Source: Parvularcula sp964556115
Lineage (GTDB): Bacteria; Pseudomonadota; Alphaproteobacteria; Caulobacterales; Parvularculaceae
Direction of reading: 5' to 3'
Length of the DNA: 64,000 nt
Assembly (NCBI GenBank): GCA_964556115.1
Contig: CAZKVC010000006.1
Span: forward strand, 1 to 64,000
A model generated the notes under the pieces. That model was not told the DNA's origin, did no database searches, and saw nothing but the letters and a program-made list of their open reading frames with translations. Made by a program: the position numbers and the translations under genes. Below are positions 35,058 through 42,756 of the stretch, one piece after another. Every line of letters starts with the position of its first letter. Position 1 is the stretch's first letter.

Positions 35058-35086
35058 TTGACAAACGCGCGCGCGCGACCTTTAGC
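35058..35086 (+). promoter_or_regulatory. candidate tsf promoter with alternating CG spacer
   Basis: A perfect TTGACA at 35058-35063, then a 17-nt spacer including (CG)6 at 35066-35077, then TTTAGC at the -10 position (weak). The ATG of tsf is 60 bp downstream. Because tsf is split from rpsB it needs its own promoter; this is the best candidate seen. Confidence 0.45.
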
Positions 35087-35145
35087 GCTTTCCACTCAGC
35101 AAGACATTCAGGCGGGCGTTGGGCGCCGCCACCGAGGAGGACCGA

Positions 35146-36054
35146 ATGGCTCAGATCACCGCTGCCATGGTGAAGGACCTGCGCGACAAGACCGGCGCGG
35201 GGATGATGGACGCGAAGAAGGCGCTCGTGGAGAACGACGGCGATGTCGAAGCCGCCGTCGACTGGCTGCGCACGAAAGGCCTCGCGAAAGCTGCGAAGAA
35301 GGCTGGCCGGACTGCCGCGGATGGTCTCGTCGCCTACGCTCTCGATGGCACCAAGGGCGCCCTGGTCGAAGTCAACGCCGAGACCGACTTCGTTGCGCGC
35401 AATGAGAGCTTCCAGACCATGGTCCGGAACATCGCCGATGTGGCCCTGACCGTTGATGGCGACACCGAGAAGCTGAAAAGCGGCTCCTATCCGGGCAGCG
35501 ACAAGTCGGTTGAGGACTACGTCGCCGAGATGGTCGGCAAGATCGGCGAGAACATGACCCTGCGCCGCGCAGCCGGTCTCTCCGTGAACAACGGTGTCGT
35601 TGTGCCCTACCTGCACACCCCGATCGCGGACCGCGCCGGCAAGATCGGCGTCCTCGTCGCTCTCGAAGGTGACGGCGACAAGGCGGAAATGGAAGCGGTC
35701 GGCAAGCAGCTGGCCATGCACGTCGCCGCGGCTCGTCCCCAGTCGCTGAACATCGAGGGCCTCGACCAGTCGATCGTCCAGCGCGAGCGAGAGGTCCTGT
35801 CCGAGCAGGCGAAAGCCTCGGGCAAGCCGGAGAACATCATCGAGAAGATGGTCGAAGGCCGGATCCGCAAGTTCTACGAGGAGAGCGTCCTTCTGGAGCA
35901 GATTTTCGTCATCGACGGCGAGACCAAGGTGAAGGACGTCGCCAAGAAGGCCGGCGCCCAGCTGACCGGCTATGTGCGATTCGAACTCGGTGAAGGCATC
36001 GAGAAAGAAGAGGACGATTTCGCTGCGGAAGTCGCCAGCCTTTCGAAAAACTGA
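35146..36054 (+). CDS. tsf: elongation factor Ts
   Basis: A 302-residue guanine nucleotide exchange factor for EF-Tu. The UBA-like N-terminus is AQITAAMVKDLRDKTGAGMM, then the EF-Ts signature NAETDFVARNESF, and the core and coiled region follow with a C-terminal module. The ATG at 35146 has GAGGAGGACCG upstream and is the conserved start. It is terminated by a strong hairpin just before the leftward tetR gene. Confidence 0.96.
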   Translation: MAQITAAMVKDLRDKTGAGMMDAKKALVENDGDVEAAVDWLRTKGLAKAAKKAGRTAADGLVAYALDGTKGALVEVNAETDFVARNESFQTMVRNIADVALTVDGDTEKLKSGSYPGSDKSVEDYVAEMVGKIGENMTLRRAAGLSVNNGVVVPYLHTPIADRAGKIGVLVALEGDGDKAEMEAVGKQLAMHVAAARPQSLNIEGLDQSIVQREREVLSEQAKASGKPENIIEKMVEGRIRKFYEESVLLEQIFVIDGETKVKDVAKKAGAQLTGYVRFELGEGIEKEEDDFAAEVASLSKN

Positions 36055-36094
36055 GCCTCACGGGCGGCGCTCGCGCCGTCCCTTGGGAACTTCG

Positions 36095-36130
36095 GACCCC
36101 GGCCCGCTCTGGTAGCGGCCGGGGTCTTTT
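36095..36130 (+). terminator. intrinsic terminator after tsf
   Basis: A 10-bp stem GACCCCGGCC/GGCCGGGGTC enclosing a GCT/AGC inner pairing, then TTTT. Its T-tract overlaps the stop codon of the convergent tetR gene. Confidence 0.85.
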
Positions 36131-36804
36131 CATTCGTCGGTCTTGTTGGCTGCCAGATGGGCGGCGACGGCAGCGCGGATCGGGTTGAGTGGTTGCGGCG
36201 GCTGAGAAGCCGGTTTCTCTTCTGCAGCAGCAGCGGCGGGCGGAGGCAGCAGGCTGCTTGTCCATCCGGCAAGCACCGCTTCGAACGGCGCGGTGTCGCC
36301 ATAGGTGCGCGACAGGACCAGCGCTCCTTCGACAGACGCCAGCGCCTGAAGCGCCCGGCGTTTGGCTTCGTCACCGCCGAGCCCTGCATCCTCGAGCGGC
36401 TGGGCCACTGCCCCGATGATCTGCGAGGTCAGAAGCTGCACCTCGGCGCGCAGTTCGGGCGTGCTGCTGCTGGCGGTGCCGAACAGGTTAAGAAGGCTCG
36501 CGTCGCGCCCCTCTCCGTATAGCCGACCGAAAGCCTCCGCAGCCTTGTCCAGCCGCTCCTCGGGGCTGCCAGCCTCGCCGAGGGGTTCGATGATGTGGCG
36601 CTCGATCCATCGGCGACTCACTGAGAGGGCTTCGTGCGCCATCTCCGACTTACCGCCCGGGAAGCGGTGATAGAGCGAGGCGCGTTTGAGCCCCGTCGCC
36701 GCGGAAAGCTTGGAGAGTGTCGCGCCGGCATAACCTTCGGTCCTGAAGACCGTCAGGATCTTGAGCAGCAGCGCATCGTCGGTCAGTGGGCTCGCCCCTG
36801 CCAT
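36130..36804 (-). CDS. TetR/AcrR-family transcriptional regulator
   Basis: A 224-residue repressor-type protein. The N-terminal HTH reads ILTVFRTEGYAGATLSKLSA...GLKRASLYHRFPGGK. The C-terminal ligand domain is unassigned, and the last ~40 residues are Pro/Ala-rich (PPPAAAAAEE). A perfect inverted repeat lies 34 bp upstream of its start, probably its own operator. The ligand is unknown; the downstream target may simply be itself or the ClpP-fold protease gene beside it. Confidence 0.85.
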   Translation of the reverse strand: MAGASPLTDDALLLKILTVFRTEGYAGATLSKLSAATGLKRASLYHRFPGGKSEMAHEALSVSRRWIERHIIEPLGEAGSPEERLDKAAEAFGRLYGEGRDASLLNLFGTASSSTPELRAEVQLLTSQIIGAVAQPLEDAGLGGDEAKRRALQALASVEGALVLSRTYGDTAPFEAVLAGWTSSLLPPPAAAAAEEKPASQPPQPLNPIRAAVAAHLAANKTDE

Positions 36805-36837
36805 CGGGTCACCATTCTCATTGCTGAAGCCCCAGTG

Positions 36838-36855
36838 TGACCGAACGAACGGTCA
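36838..36855. promoter_or_regulatory. candidate TetR operator
   Basis: TGACCG-AACGAA-CGGTCA, a perfect 6-bp inverted repeat with a 6-bp spacer between the tetR start and the end of the protease gene. The size and the ACCG...CGGT arms are typical of TetR-family sites. Confidence 0.55.
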
Positions 36856-36866
36856 AGGCCAACCGC

Positions 36867-38000
36867 CTAACGGCGTGAGGGATGCCTTTGCCGTTCGCCG
36901 CTGGTCCACAGAAGCTCCGCAGGTCGCTGTGGCGCCTTCGGAGCCTGGCCGTTCGGCGCTGCCGCGGGCTCACCGTTGCCCGGCGCATCCCATGGCTCCC
37001 ACTGCCGCTCATGGCCGTAGCCCTTGAAGGCGGCATTGGTCTCATAAAGGCTTTCGATCATCACCACCGGCGTGTCCGAGGCCTTCTCGCCGCGCCGGTC
37101 ACGATCCTGGTCGAAGCCGCGGGGCCCGGCCGCGCCGCCCGCCCTGACGAAGGGCGTGAAGAGTTGCATGACTGAGGCATAGGCATCGAAGAGGGCCATC
37201 ACTTCGCCCTCAAGCCCTGTCTCCTCAAGATCGGTGACGTAGTGCACGCCTGCGTCCCGCGCTTCGCGGCGGCGGATGCCCTGATGGTGGATGCCGACTT
37301 CGTAGAGGAAGAAATCCGCGATGCGCGCGTTCTCCTTGTCCGAAAGCGGCTTCGAACGGCTCTTGAGGATGTTCAGGATCTTGCGGCGGTTCTCCTTGAA
37401 TGTCCTGTAGACCTGACCGAGCATGAGAGGGTTCGAATTGCGGGTCAGCCATTCGAGAATCTCACGGTCGTCGAGCCGTCCGCGGGTGTCGAAATCCCGC
37501 AGCATGTCGAGAAAGCCCTTGAGGCTGGAAACCCCGCCCCGGGTCGGCTCGGGCTCCCAGAAGTAATCGGCGGCCTGCGTATCGGTGGGGCCGAGAACGC
37601 TCGACAAACCCATGATGATCTCGTCACCGCCTAGCGCGATGCCCGTGCCGGCCGAATAGGCTTCGAAGGGCAGGATCACGCCGAGCCGCATCTTGGGCAG
37701 ATAATCGCGCAGCATCGCGTGAAGCGCCCAGGGCAGGGTGGCATCGCCGCCCCAGGTCGAGACGAAGAGGTCGACGCGCTTCACCCCGTCCGCCCTGGCC
37801 TTCGCCATATGCCGCTCGAGAATGCGCACGTCCTGTGAGAGGACCATGCTGCCCCAGCCCGGCCGGTAGCTTGTCAGGTAGCTCAGAACGAGGGAGCCGC
37901 GTGCTTCGCCGATGGCCCGCAGGCGTTCGAGCCGCGCGCTCTCGGTCTCGCGAAGCGCGCGCAGACCCGCACTCGGTGCACTGGGCGTCATGTCGTTCAT
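36867..38000 (-). CDS. SDH-family ClpP-fold serine protease
   Basis: A 377-residue protein of the SDH_sah (serine dehydrogenase proteinase/SppA-like) family. VDLFVSTWGGDATLPWAL gives the crotonase-like first Gly-rich turn, and Ser116 in PFEAYSAGTGIALGGDEI is the likely nucleophile, with LGPTDTQ following as in the family. It has no signal peptide or membrane helix, so it is cytosolic. The C-terminal ~70 residues are polar and Gly/Pro-rich. The substrate is unknown. Confidence 0.8.
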   Translation of the reverse strand: MNDMTPSAPSAGLRALRETESARLERLRAIGEARGSLVLSYLTSYRPGWGSMVLSQDVRILERHMAKARADGVKRVDLFVSTWGGDATLPWALHAMLRDYLPKMRLGVILPFEAYSAGTGIALGGDEIIMGLSSVLGPTDTQAADYFWEPEPTRGGVSSLKGFLDMLRDFDTRGRLDDREILEWLTRNSNPLMLGQVYRTFKENRRKILNILKSRSKPLSDKENARIADFFLYEVGIHHQGIRRREARDAGVHYVTDLEETGLEGEVMALFDAYASVMQLFTPFVRAGGAAGPRGFDQDRDRRGEKASDTPVVMIESLYETNAAFKGYGHERQWEPWDAPGNGEPAAAPNGQAPKAPQRPAELLWTSGERQRHPSRR

Positions 38001-38141
38001 AAGGTTCTGCCATCCCCCATCACGGCAAAGCTATCAGCAAGTCCCGGGCCTGACGAGAGTTTGGAGCGAAGAGCGGTCAATGAGGTCTCGCCCGGGCCAC
38101 GGCGATCTGATAGGCGGCGGCACAAATCGGGAGATATTCTT

Positions 38142-38855
38142 ATGGCCGAACCGCTCTATCGCCGCGTTCTACTCAAGGTTTCCGGCGAGGCGTTGATGGG
38201 TGACCGGGAGTTCGGTCTCGATACCCCCACCGTCGAGCGGATTGCAGGCGAGGTCAAAGCGGCGAGCGAGCTGGGTGTCGAAGTCTGCCTCGTGGTCGGC
38301 GGCGGAAATATCTTTCGCGGGCTGTCGATGGCGGCGCGGGGCATGGAACGGGCGAGCGCCGATTATATGGGCATGCTCGCCACCGTCATGAACGCGCTTG
38401 CCGTGCAGAACTCTCTCGAAAGAATCGGCGTCGACACCCGGGTCCTTTCGGCGATTGAGATGCAGTCGATCTGCGAACCCTATATCCGCCGCCGGGCGAT
38501 CCGGCACCTCGAGAAGGGTCGGGTGGTGATCTTTGCCGGGGGGACGGGTAATCCGTTCTTCACCACGGATACTGGCGCTGCGCTGCGGGCGGCGGAGATG
38601 GGCTGCGAAGCCCTTTTCAAAGGCACCCAGGTGGACGGCATCTACAGCGCCGATCCGAAGAAGGACCCCAATGCGGAGCGGTTCGACCGGATCACCTATC
38701 GCGATATCCTGACGAAGGATCTTCAGGTGATGGATCAGGCCGCGGTCAGCCTGACCCGCGAGAACGGCATTCCGATCGTTGTCTTCAGCCTGCGCGACGG
38801 CATCGTCGGCGCGCTGACGGGGCAGGGCTCCTATACCCTCGTCGAGGCGGATTGA
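38142..38855 (+). CDS. pyrH: UMP kinase
   Basis: A 237-residue amino-acid-kinase-fold enzyme phosphorylating UMP. It shows RVLLKVSGEALMGD, CLVVGGGNIFRGL, RADYMGM-like ASADYMGMLATVMNALA, and IFAGGTGNPFFTTDTGAALRA. The ATG at 38142 is the conserved start. In most genomes frr is next; here LuxR and a Cas4-like gene lie between. Confidence 0.96.
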   Translation: MAEPLYRRVLLKVSGEALMGDREFGLDTPTVERIAGEVKAASELGVEVCLVVGGGNIFRGLSMAARGMERASADYMGMLATVMNALAVQNSLERIGVDTRVLSAIEMQSICEPYIRRRAIRHLEKGRVVIFAGGTGNPFFTTDTGAALRAAEMGCEALFKGTQVDGIYSADPKKDPNAERFDRITYRDILTKDLQVMDQAAVSLTRENGIPIVVFSLRDGIVGALTGQGSYTLVEAD

Positions 38856-38949
38856 CCCGGAACGTCAATAACGCGGGTTTCAACATGAGCGCTGTGTTAC
38901 TTTACGACCTTATTTGATAGTCTACCTCGGACCATGCCGCTAAGGGACA

Positions 38950-39714
38950 ATGGGATCAGTGTTTTCAAACCATCTTCTCGATTCCCTTGATGCGGTCGAT
39001 GACGCCAATACAGTTGATGAACTGAAGACTGTCATCAAGAGATTCGTCTCTCGGTTTGGCATTCATTCCTACACCTCCGCCTTGATCACGCCGGCAGAAA
39101 ACGAGGCGCTCTACGAGGTGTCCTGGGTAGCCGACGTGCCGCCACAATGGTTCGACCACTATATGGGCGAGGATTACACAGCCCATGACTACGGCGTGCG
39201 CATTCACGCAGAGGAGAAACGGCTTCGGCCATTTCTGGTCGGCAGCAACTTCGAACAACGCCTGCAGCGCGCCACGGAGACCGAATACAAGGTCTATAAC
39301 GAATGCAGCGAAGTTGGAATGAAGTCCGGTCTGATCGTGCCAATGGTCGCCAAGCTGGACGGAAGCGAAATACCAACAGGCTATTCACTCTGGTCCGAGA
39401 TGGAGGGCGAGCAGTGGGAAACCATGCTCGCAGCCCATGGTCCAGAGATCCTCACCTACCTTTTCGCGGTCAAACAGAAACTGCTACCCAAACTGATGGC
39501 AGCGCGGAATCTCTCCGAACCGCTCACCTCCCGCGAGACGGAGTGCCTGGCCTGGCTCGCGCGCGGTCTCAGGCCCGATGCAATTGCGGATCGTATCAAC
39601 CTCGCCACGGTGACGGTGAATTGCCATCTGCGCTCGGCGCGCCTGAAGCTTGGGGCGCAGACGATGCCTCATAGCGTGGCCCTCGCCATCACCATGGGCC
39701 TCATTACCCCGTAG
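38950..39714 (+). CDS. LuxR-family regulator, autoinducer-binding type (LuxR solo)
   Basis: A 254-residue protein with an N-terminal autoinducer-binding domain (about 20-180) and a C-terminal GerE/LuxR HTH (SRETECLAWLARGLRPDAIA ... NCHLRSARLKLGA). Against TraR numbering, the ligand-pocket Trp57, Tyr61 and Asp70 are kept (W67, Y71, D80) and Gly113 is kept (G127), but Pro71 is Tyr (Y81) and the Trp85 position is not Trp (FLVG, 95-98). No luxI lies in the window, so it may sense a foreign or non-AHL ligand. The upstream 90 bp are AT-rich and the codon use is less GC-rich than its neighbours, hinting at transfer. Confidence 0.88.
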   Translation: MGSVFSNHLLDSLDAVDDANTVDELKTVIKRFVSRFGIHSYTSALITPAENEALYEVSWVADVPPQWFDHYMGEDYTAHDYGVRIHAEEKRLRPFLVGSNFEQRLQRATETEYKVYNECSEVGMKSGLIVPMVAKLDGSEIPTGYSLWSEMEGEQWETMLAAHGPEILTYLFAVKQKLLPKLMAARNLSEPLTSRETECLAWLARGLRPDAIADRINLATVTVNCHLRSARLKLGAQTMPHSVALAITMGLITP

Positions 39715-39779
39715 GACTGGACCGAAGCGAGAACACCGGGCATACCTTCGTTCCAATTCTGTTCCAACCGAGGCCGTTC

Positions 39780-40487
39780 ATGCGGGGTGACCGCCAGCCC
39801 TTCTCGCCGACCGACCTCTCGCAGCTTTCCCGTTGCGAGCAGCAATGGCTCTTCGACCAGAAGTATGGGGCGAAGCGCAGCGCCGCATGGCGCCAGCGCT
39901 CGGCGGAGGGAAGGCAGGTCCATGCCGAGATGCACCGCGATGTCACCGGTACGCCGAAGGGGAGAAGGCCCTTGCTGATCACCGTCATCATCGCGCTTGT
40001 CGCGCTCCTTCTCATCGGGCTGGTCCTCAGAAGCCAGGCTGGCGCGAGCACCGATGAGCTTCTGCCGCCGGAGCTGAAGGGCGCGAAGCTCGAGATGAGC
40101 GAGCGCAGCCTGACCCGGCAGAAGCCGGTGCATATCCGCGGCCGGCCCGACGAGGTCTGGCTGAAGGATGGCCAGCGCTACATCGTCGAGACCAAGTCCC
40201 GCGCGGGGCGTGTCTTCGAAGGCGACCGCATGCAGATGGCGGCCTACGCCTATCTTCTTCGCGGGCAGGGCGGCGCACCCGTCGCGTCCCACGGCTTCGT
40301 CCGCTTCACCGGCGGCGAGGGGAGCTTCGTTCGGGTCAAACTGCCCGGCGACGACAAGGTGATCGAGGGGCACCGGCGCCTTCAGGCCCTCAGGCGGCGC
40401 AAGGCAGATCCTTGCTTTGCGAGCCAGAAGGCTCTCTGCCGCGGGTGCGGCCACATTGAGCGCTGTCCCTCGCCGAAGCCACTCTGA
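39780..40487 (+). CDS. membrane-anchored Cas4/Dna2-like PD-(D/E)XK nuclease
   Basis: A 235-residue protein. The start SPTDLSQLSRCEQQWLF resembles Cas4 (Cys19). Core nuclease residues follow: His48, Asp124 (GRPDEVWL), Glu137 and Lys139 (VETKSRAG), then the QxxxY motif (Gln152, Tyr156). The C-terminal Cys212, Cys220, Cys223 and Cys229 with Cys19 could hold a 4Fe-4S cluster. A strong transmembrane helix (LLITVIIALVALLLIGLVLR, 65-84) lies between the His motif and the Asp motif, which is not usual for Cas4. No cas genes or repeats are near. It sits between luxR and frr. Confidence 0.8.
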   Translation: MRGDRQPFSPTDLSQLSRCEQQWLFDQKYGAKRSAAWRQRSAEGRQVHAEMHRDVTGTPKGRRPLLITVIIALVALLLIGLVLRSQAGASTDELLPPELKGAKLEMSERSLTRQKPVHIRGRPDEVWLKDGQRYIVETKSRAGRVFEGDRMQMAAYAYLLRGQGGAPVASHGFVRFTGGEGSFVRVKLPGDDKVIEGHRRLQALRRRKADPCFASQKALCRGCGHIERCPSPKPL

Positions 40488-40553
40488 CTTCCCAAGCGCG
40501 CCCGGCCCGTTATAAGCCCCGTCAGATTCGCGACTGAGGACGAAGGACGAGCC

Positions 40554-41105
40554 ATGAGTGACGGACCAGATTTCAAGAAGCTCGAAAGCCGCATGGACGG
40601 CGCGCTCGATGCGTTGAAGAACGAATTTGCAGGCCTGCGTTCCGGCCGGGCGACCATCAATCTGCTCGAACCCGTGGTCGTGAAAGCCTACGGCTCCGAC
40701 ATGCCCATCAACCAGGTCGGCAATGTTTCGGTCTCCGATGCGCGCACCCTTACGGTGAGTGTCTGGGACAAGGGTATGGTCGGCGCGGTTGAAAAGGGGA
40801 TCCGCGACTCAGGTCTTGGCCTCAATCCGGTCACCGACGGGCAGACGGTGCGCGTCCCCCTTCCGCCGATGACCGAGGAACGCCGCAAGGAACTTGCCAA
40901 GATGTGCGGCAAATATGCCGAGGCCGCAAAGGTCGCGATCCGCAACGTGCGCCGTGATGGCAATGAAGAGATCAAGGGCGATGACGGCCTGCCGGAGGAC
41001 GAGAAAAAGCGTCTCCAGGACCGCGTGCAGAAGCTGACCGACCAGAAGGTCAGCAAGGCCGAAGAAATGCAAGCTGCCAAGGAAGCAGAAATCATGCAGG
41101 TCTAA
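40554..41105 (+). CDS. frr: ribosome recycling factor
   Basis: A 183-residue RRF that with EF-G splits post-termination ribosomes. Core sequences: MDGALDALKNEFAGLRSGRA, PPMTEERRKELAKMCGKYAE and RNVRRDGNEEIKG. It begins the frr-uppS-cdsA-dxr-rseP-bamA run. GAGGACGAAGGACGAG is upstream. Confidence 0.97.
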   Translation: MSDGPDFKKLESRMDGALDALKNEFAGLRSGRATINLLEPVVVKAYGSDMPINQVGNVSVSDARTLTVSVWDKGMVGAVEKGIRDSGLGLNPVTDGQTVRVPLPPMTEERRKELAKMCGKYAEAAKVAIRNVRRDGNEEIKGDDGLPEDEKKRLQDRVQKLTDQKVSKAEEMQAAKEAEIMQV

Positions 41106-41144
41106 GGCTCAACGCCCGGACCACCCCACCCGAACAGGAGCGTC

Positions 41145-41915
41145 ATGCTGGCTGCCGAAAAAAACGAGGACCGCGCCCAGACCGTCGGAGGCGACGCTGC
41201 GCCACGGCATGTCGCCATCATCATGGACGGCAATGGACGTTGGGCCAGCAGACGCGGGGTCACCCGTCTGGAAGGGCACAGGGCCGGTGTGGAGGCAGCC
41301 CGCCGCGCGGTGAGAGCCGCGAGGGACCAGGGCGTCATGACCATGACGCTCTACAGCTTCTCGACCGAGAACTGGTCGCGCCCCGATTGGGAAGTGCGCC
41401 ACCTGATGGGTCTTCTGCGGCGGTTCTTCCAGGACGATCTTTCGGAACTGGCGGGCGAAGGCGTGCGGGTCCGCATCATCGGCGACCACAGCAGCCTGCC
41501 GCGGGACCTCTACAAGCTCGTCACAGAGGCCGAGGAGCGCACCTGCCACAACAGCGCCTTCACCCTGCAGATCGCCTTCAATTACGGCGGGCGGGACGAG
41601 ATCGTCAGGGCCGCCCGGACCCTGGCGAGGGCGGCGAGCGACGGGACGGCTACGGCGGATACCATCGACGAGGCGGCGTTCTCCGCAGCTCTCGACACGG
41701 CGGATGTGCCGGACCCCGATCTTCTGATCCGAACGAGCGGCGAGCAGCGGATCTCGAATTTCCTTCTCTGGCAGGCCGCCTATGCGGAGCTCGTCTTCCT
41801 CGACTGCCTGTGGCCCGATTTCGGGGGCGAGGAGCTGGCCGAGGCCATTGCGCTCTTCCGCAGCCGTGACCGACGCTACGGCGGGCGCAAGGGCGAGGCC
41901 GCCGCAGCCTTGTGA
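41145..41915 (+). CDS. uppS: undecaprenyl diphosphate synthase
   Basis: A 256-residue cis-prenyltransferase making the C55 lipid carrier for peptidoglycan. The catalytic Asp is in HVAIIMDGNGRWASRRG; the later VTMTLYSFSTENW-type MTMTLYSFSTENWSRP and DLLIRTSGEQRISNFLLWQ are the family signatures. The stop overlaps the cdsA GTG start (GTGA). Confidence 0.97.
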   Translation: MLAAEKNEDRAQTVGGDAAPRHVAIIMDGNGRWASRRGVTRLEGHRAGVEAARRAVRAARDQGVMTMTLYSFSTENWSRPDWEVRHLMGLLRRFFQDDLSELAGEGVRVRIIGDHSSLPRDLYKLVTEAEERTCHNSAFTLQIAFNYGGRDEIVRAARTLARAASDGTATADTIDEAAFSAALDTADVPDPDLLIRTSGEQRISNFLLWQAAYAELVFLDCLWPDFGGEELAEAIALFRSRDRRYGGRKGEAAAAL

Positions 41916-42730
41916 GCGCCAGCGGGTCCGCGTTCGAAAAGGGTAGCGGGCTTGCGTCAAGGCTCGTCACCGCCGGCCTGCTCATTCCTATCGCCCTGAC
42001 CTCGGTGGTCGTCGGTGGACGGCTCTTCGCCGGGGTCATCGCCGCGATGACCATCTTTCTCATCTTCGAGTGGACCCGGATGGTCGATGGGGCGGAGTTC
42101 TCGAGAGGCTTCTACGCTCTTTCCACTGCGGCAGCGGGCGCGACCTACCTCGCGGCGGGGGGCATGCCGCTCCTCGCCTTGCTCACGGTGTTCGTGGGCG
42201 GGGGGATCGCCACCCTCCTCGAATGGCCCAAGCCGAGCCCGCAAAGCTGGGCCGCGATCGGTGCGGCCTACCTCATCCTCCCCGCGGTTGCCGTCCTGTG
42301 GCTGCGGCGTGACGTGCCGGACGGCGGGTTCCTGACGCTTCTTCTTTTCGTGGCAGTCTGGGCCGCGGACAGCGCGGCGTTCGCCTGCGGCAAGGCCATC
42401 GGCGGGCCGCGCCTCGCGCCCCGAATCTCTCCGAAGAAGACATGGGCGGGCGCGATAGGCGGCGTCATCGCGGCGGGCCTCAGCGGCCTGGCGCTTGCCG
42501 CGCTTCTCGAACCACAACTTCGCGGCGCGAGCCTCATCTACGGTTTTCTGATCGGAGCTGGCGCCGTACTTGGCGACGTGACGGAAAGCTGGTTCAAGCG
42601 CCGCTACGGCATGAAGGATTCAGGCGGAGCCTTTCCCGGGCACGGTGGGGTCCTTGATCGGCTGGACGGATTTCTCTTCGCCGGGCTCGCACTGGCGGCG
42701 GCGGTGCTTTTCAGGCAACACAACGGCTGA
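41912..42730 (+). CDS. cdsA: phosphatidate cytidylyltransferase
   Basis: A 272-residue polytopic membrane enzyme making CDP-diacylglycerol from phosphatidic acid. Several helices precede the CDP-DAG synthase signature near the C-terminus: SWFKRRYGMKDSGG followed by FPGHGGVLDRLDG. The GTG start overlaps the uppS stop. Confidence 0.94.
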   Translation: MSASGSAFEKGSGLASRLVTAGLLIPIALTSVVVGGRLFAGVIAAMTIFLIFEWTRMVDGAEFSRGFYALSTAAAGATYLAAGGMPLLALLTVFVGGGIATLLEWPKPSPQSWAAIGAAYLILPAVAVLWLRRDVPDGGFLTLLLFVAVWAADSAAFACGKAIGGPRLAPRISPKKTWAGAIGGVIAAGLSGLALAALLEPQLRGASLIYGFLIGAGAVLGDVTESWFKRRYGMKDSGGAFPGHGGVLDRLDGFLFAGLALAAAVLFRQHNG

Positions 42731-42756
42731 TCATGATGGGTTGGGATTGAGCAGGA

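Noticed and set aside
38856..38949. A lux box upstream of the LuxR gene
   Set aside because: No dyad resembling ACCTG-N10-CAGGT could be found, only AT-rich sequence.
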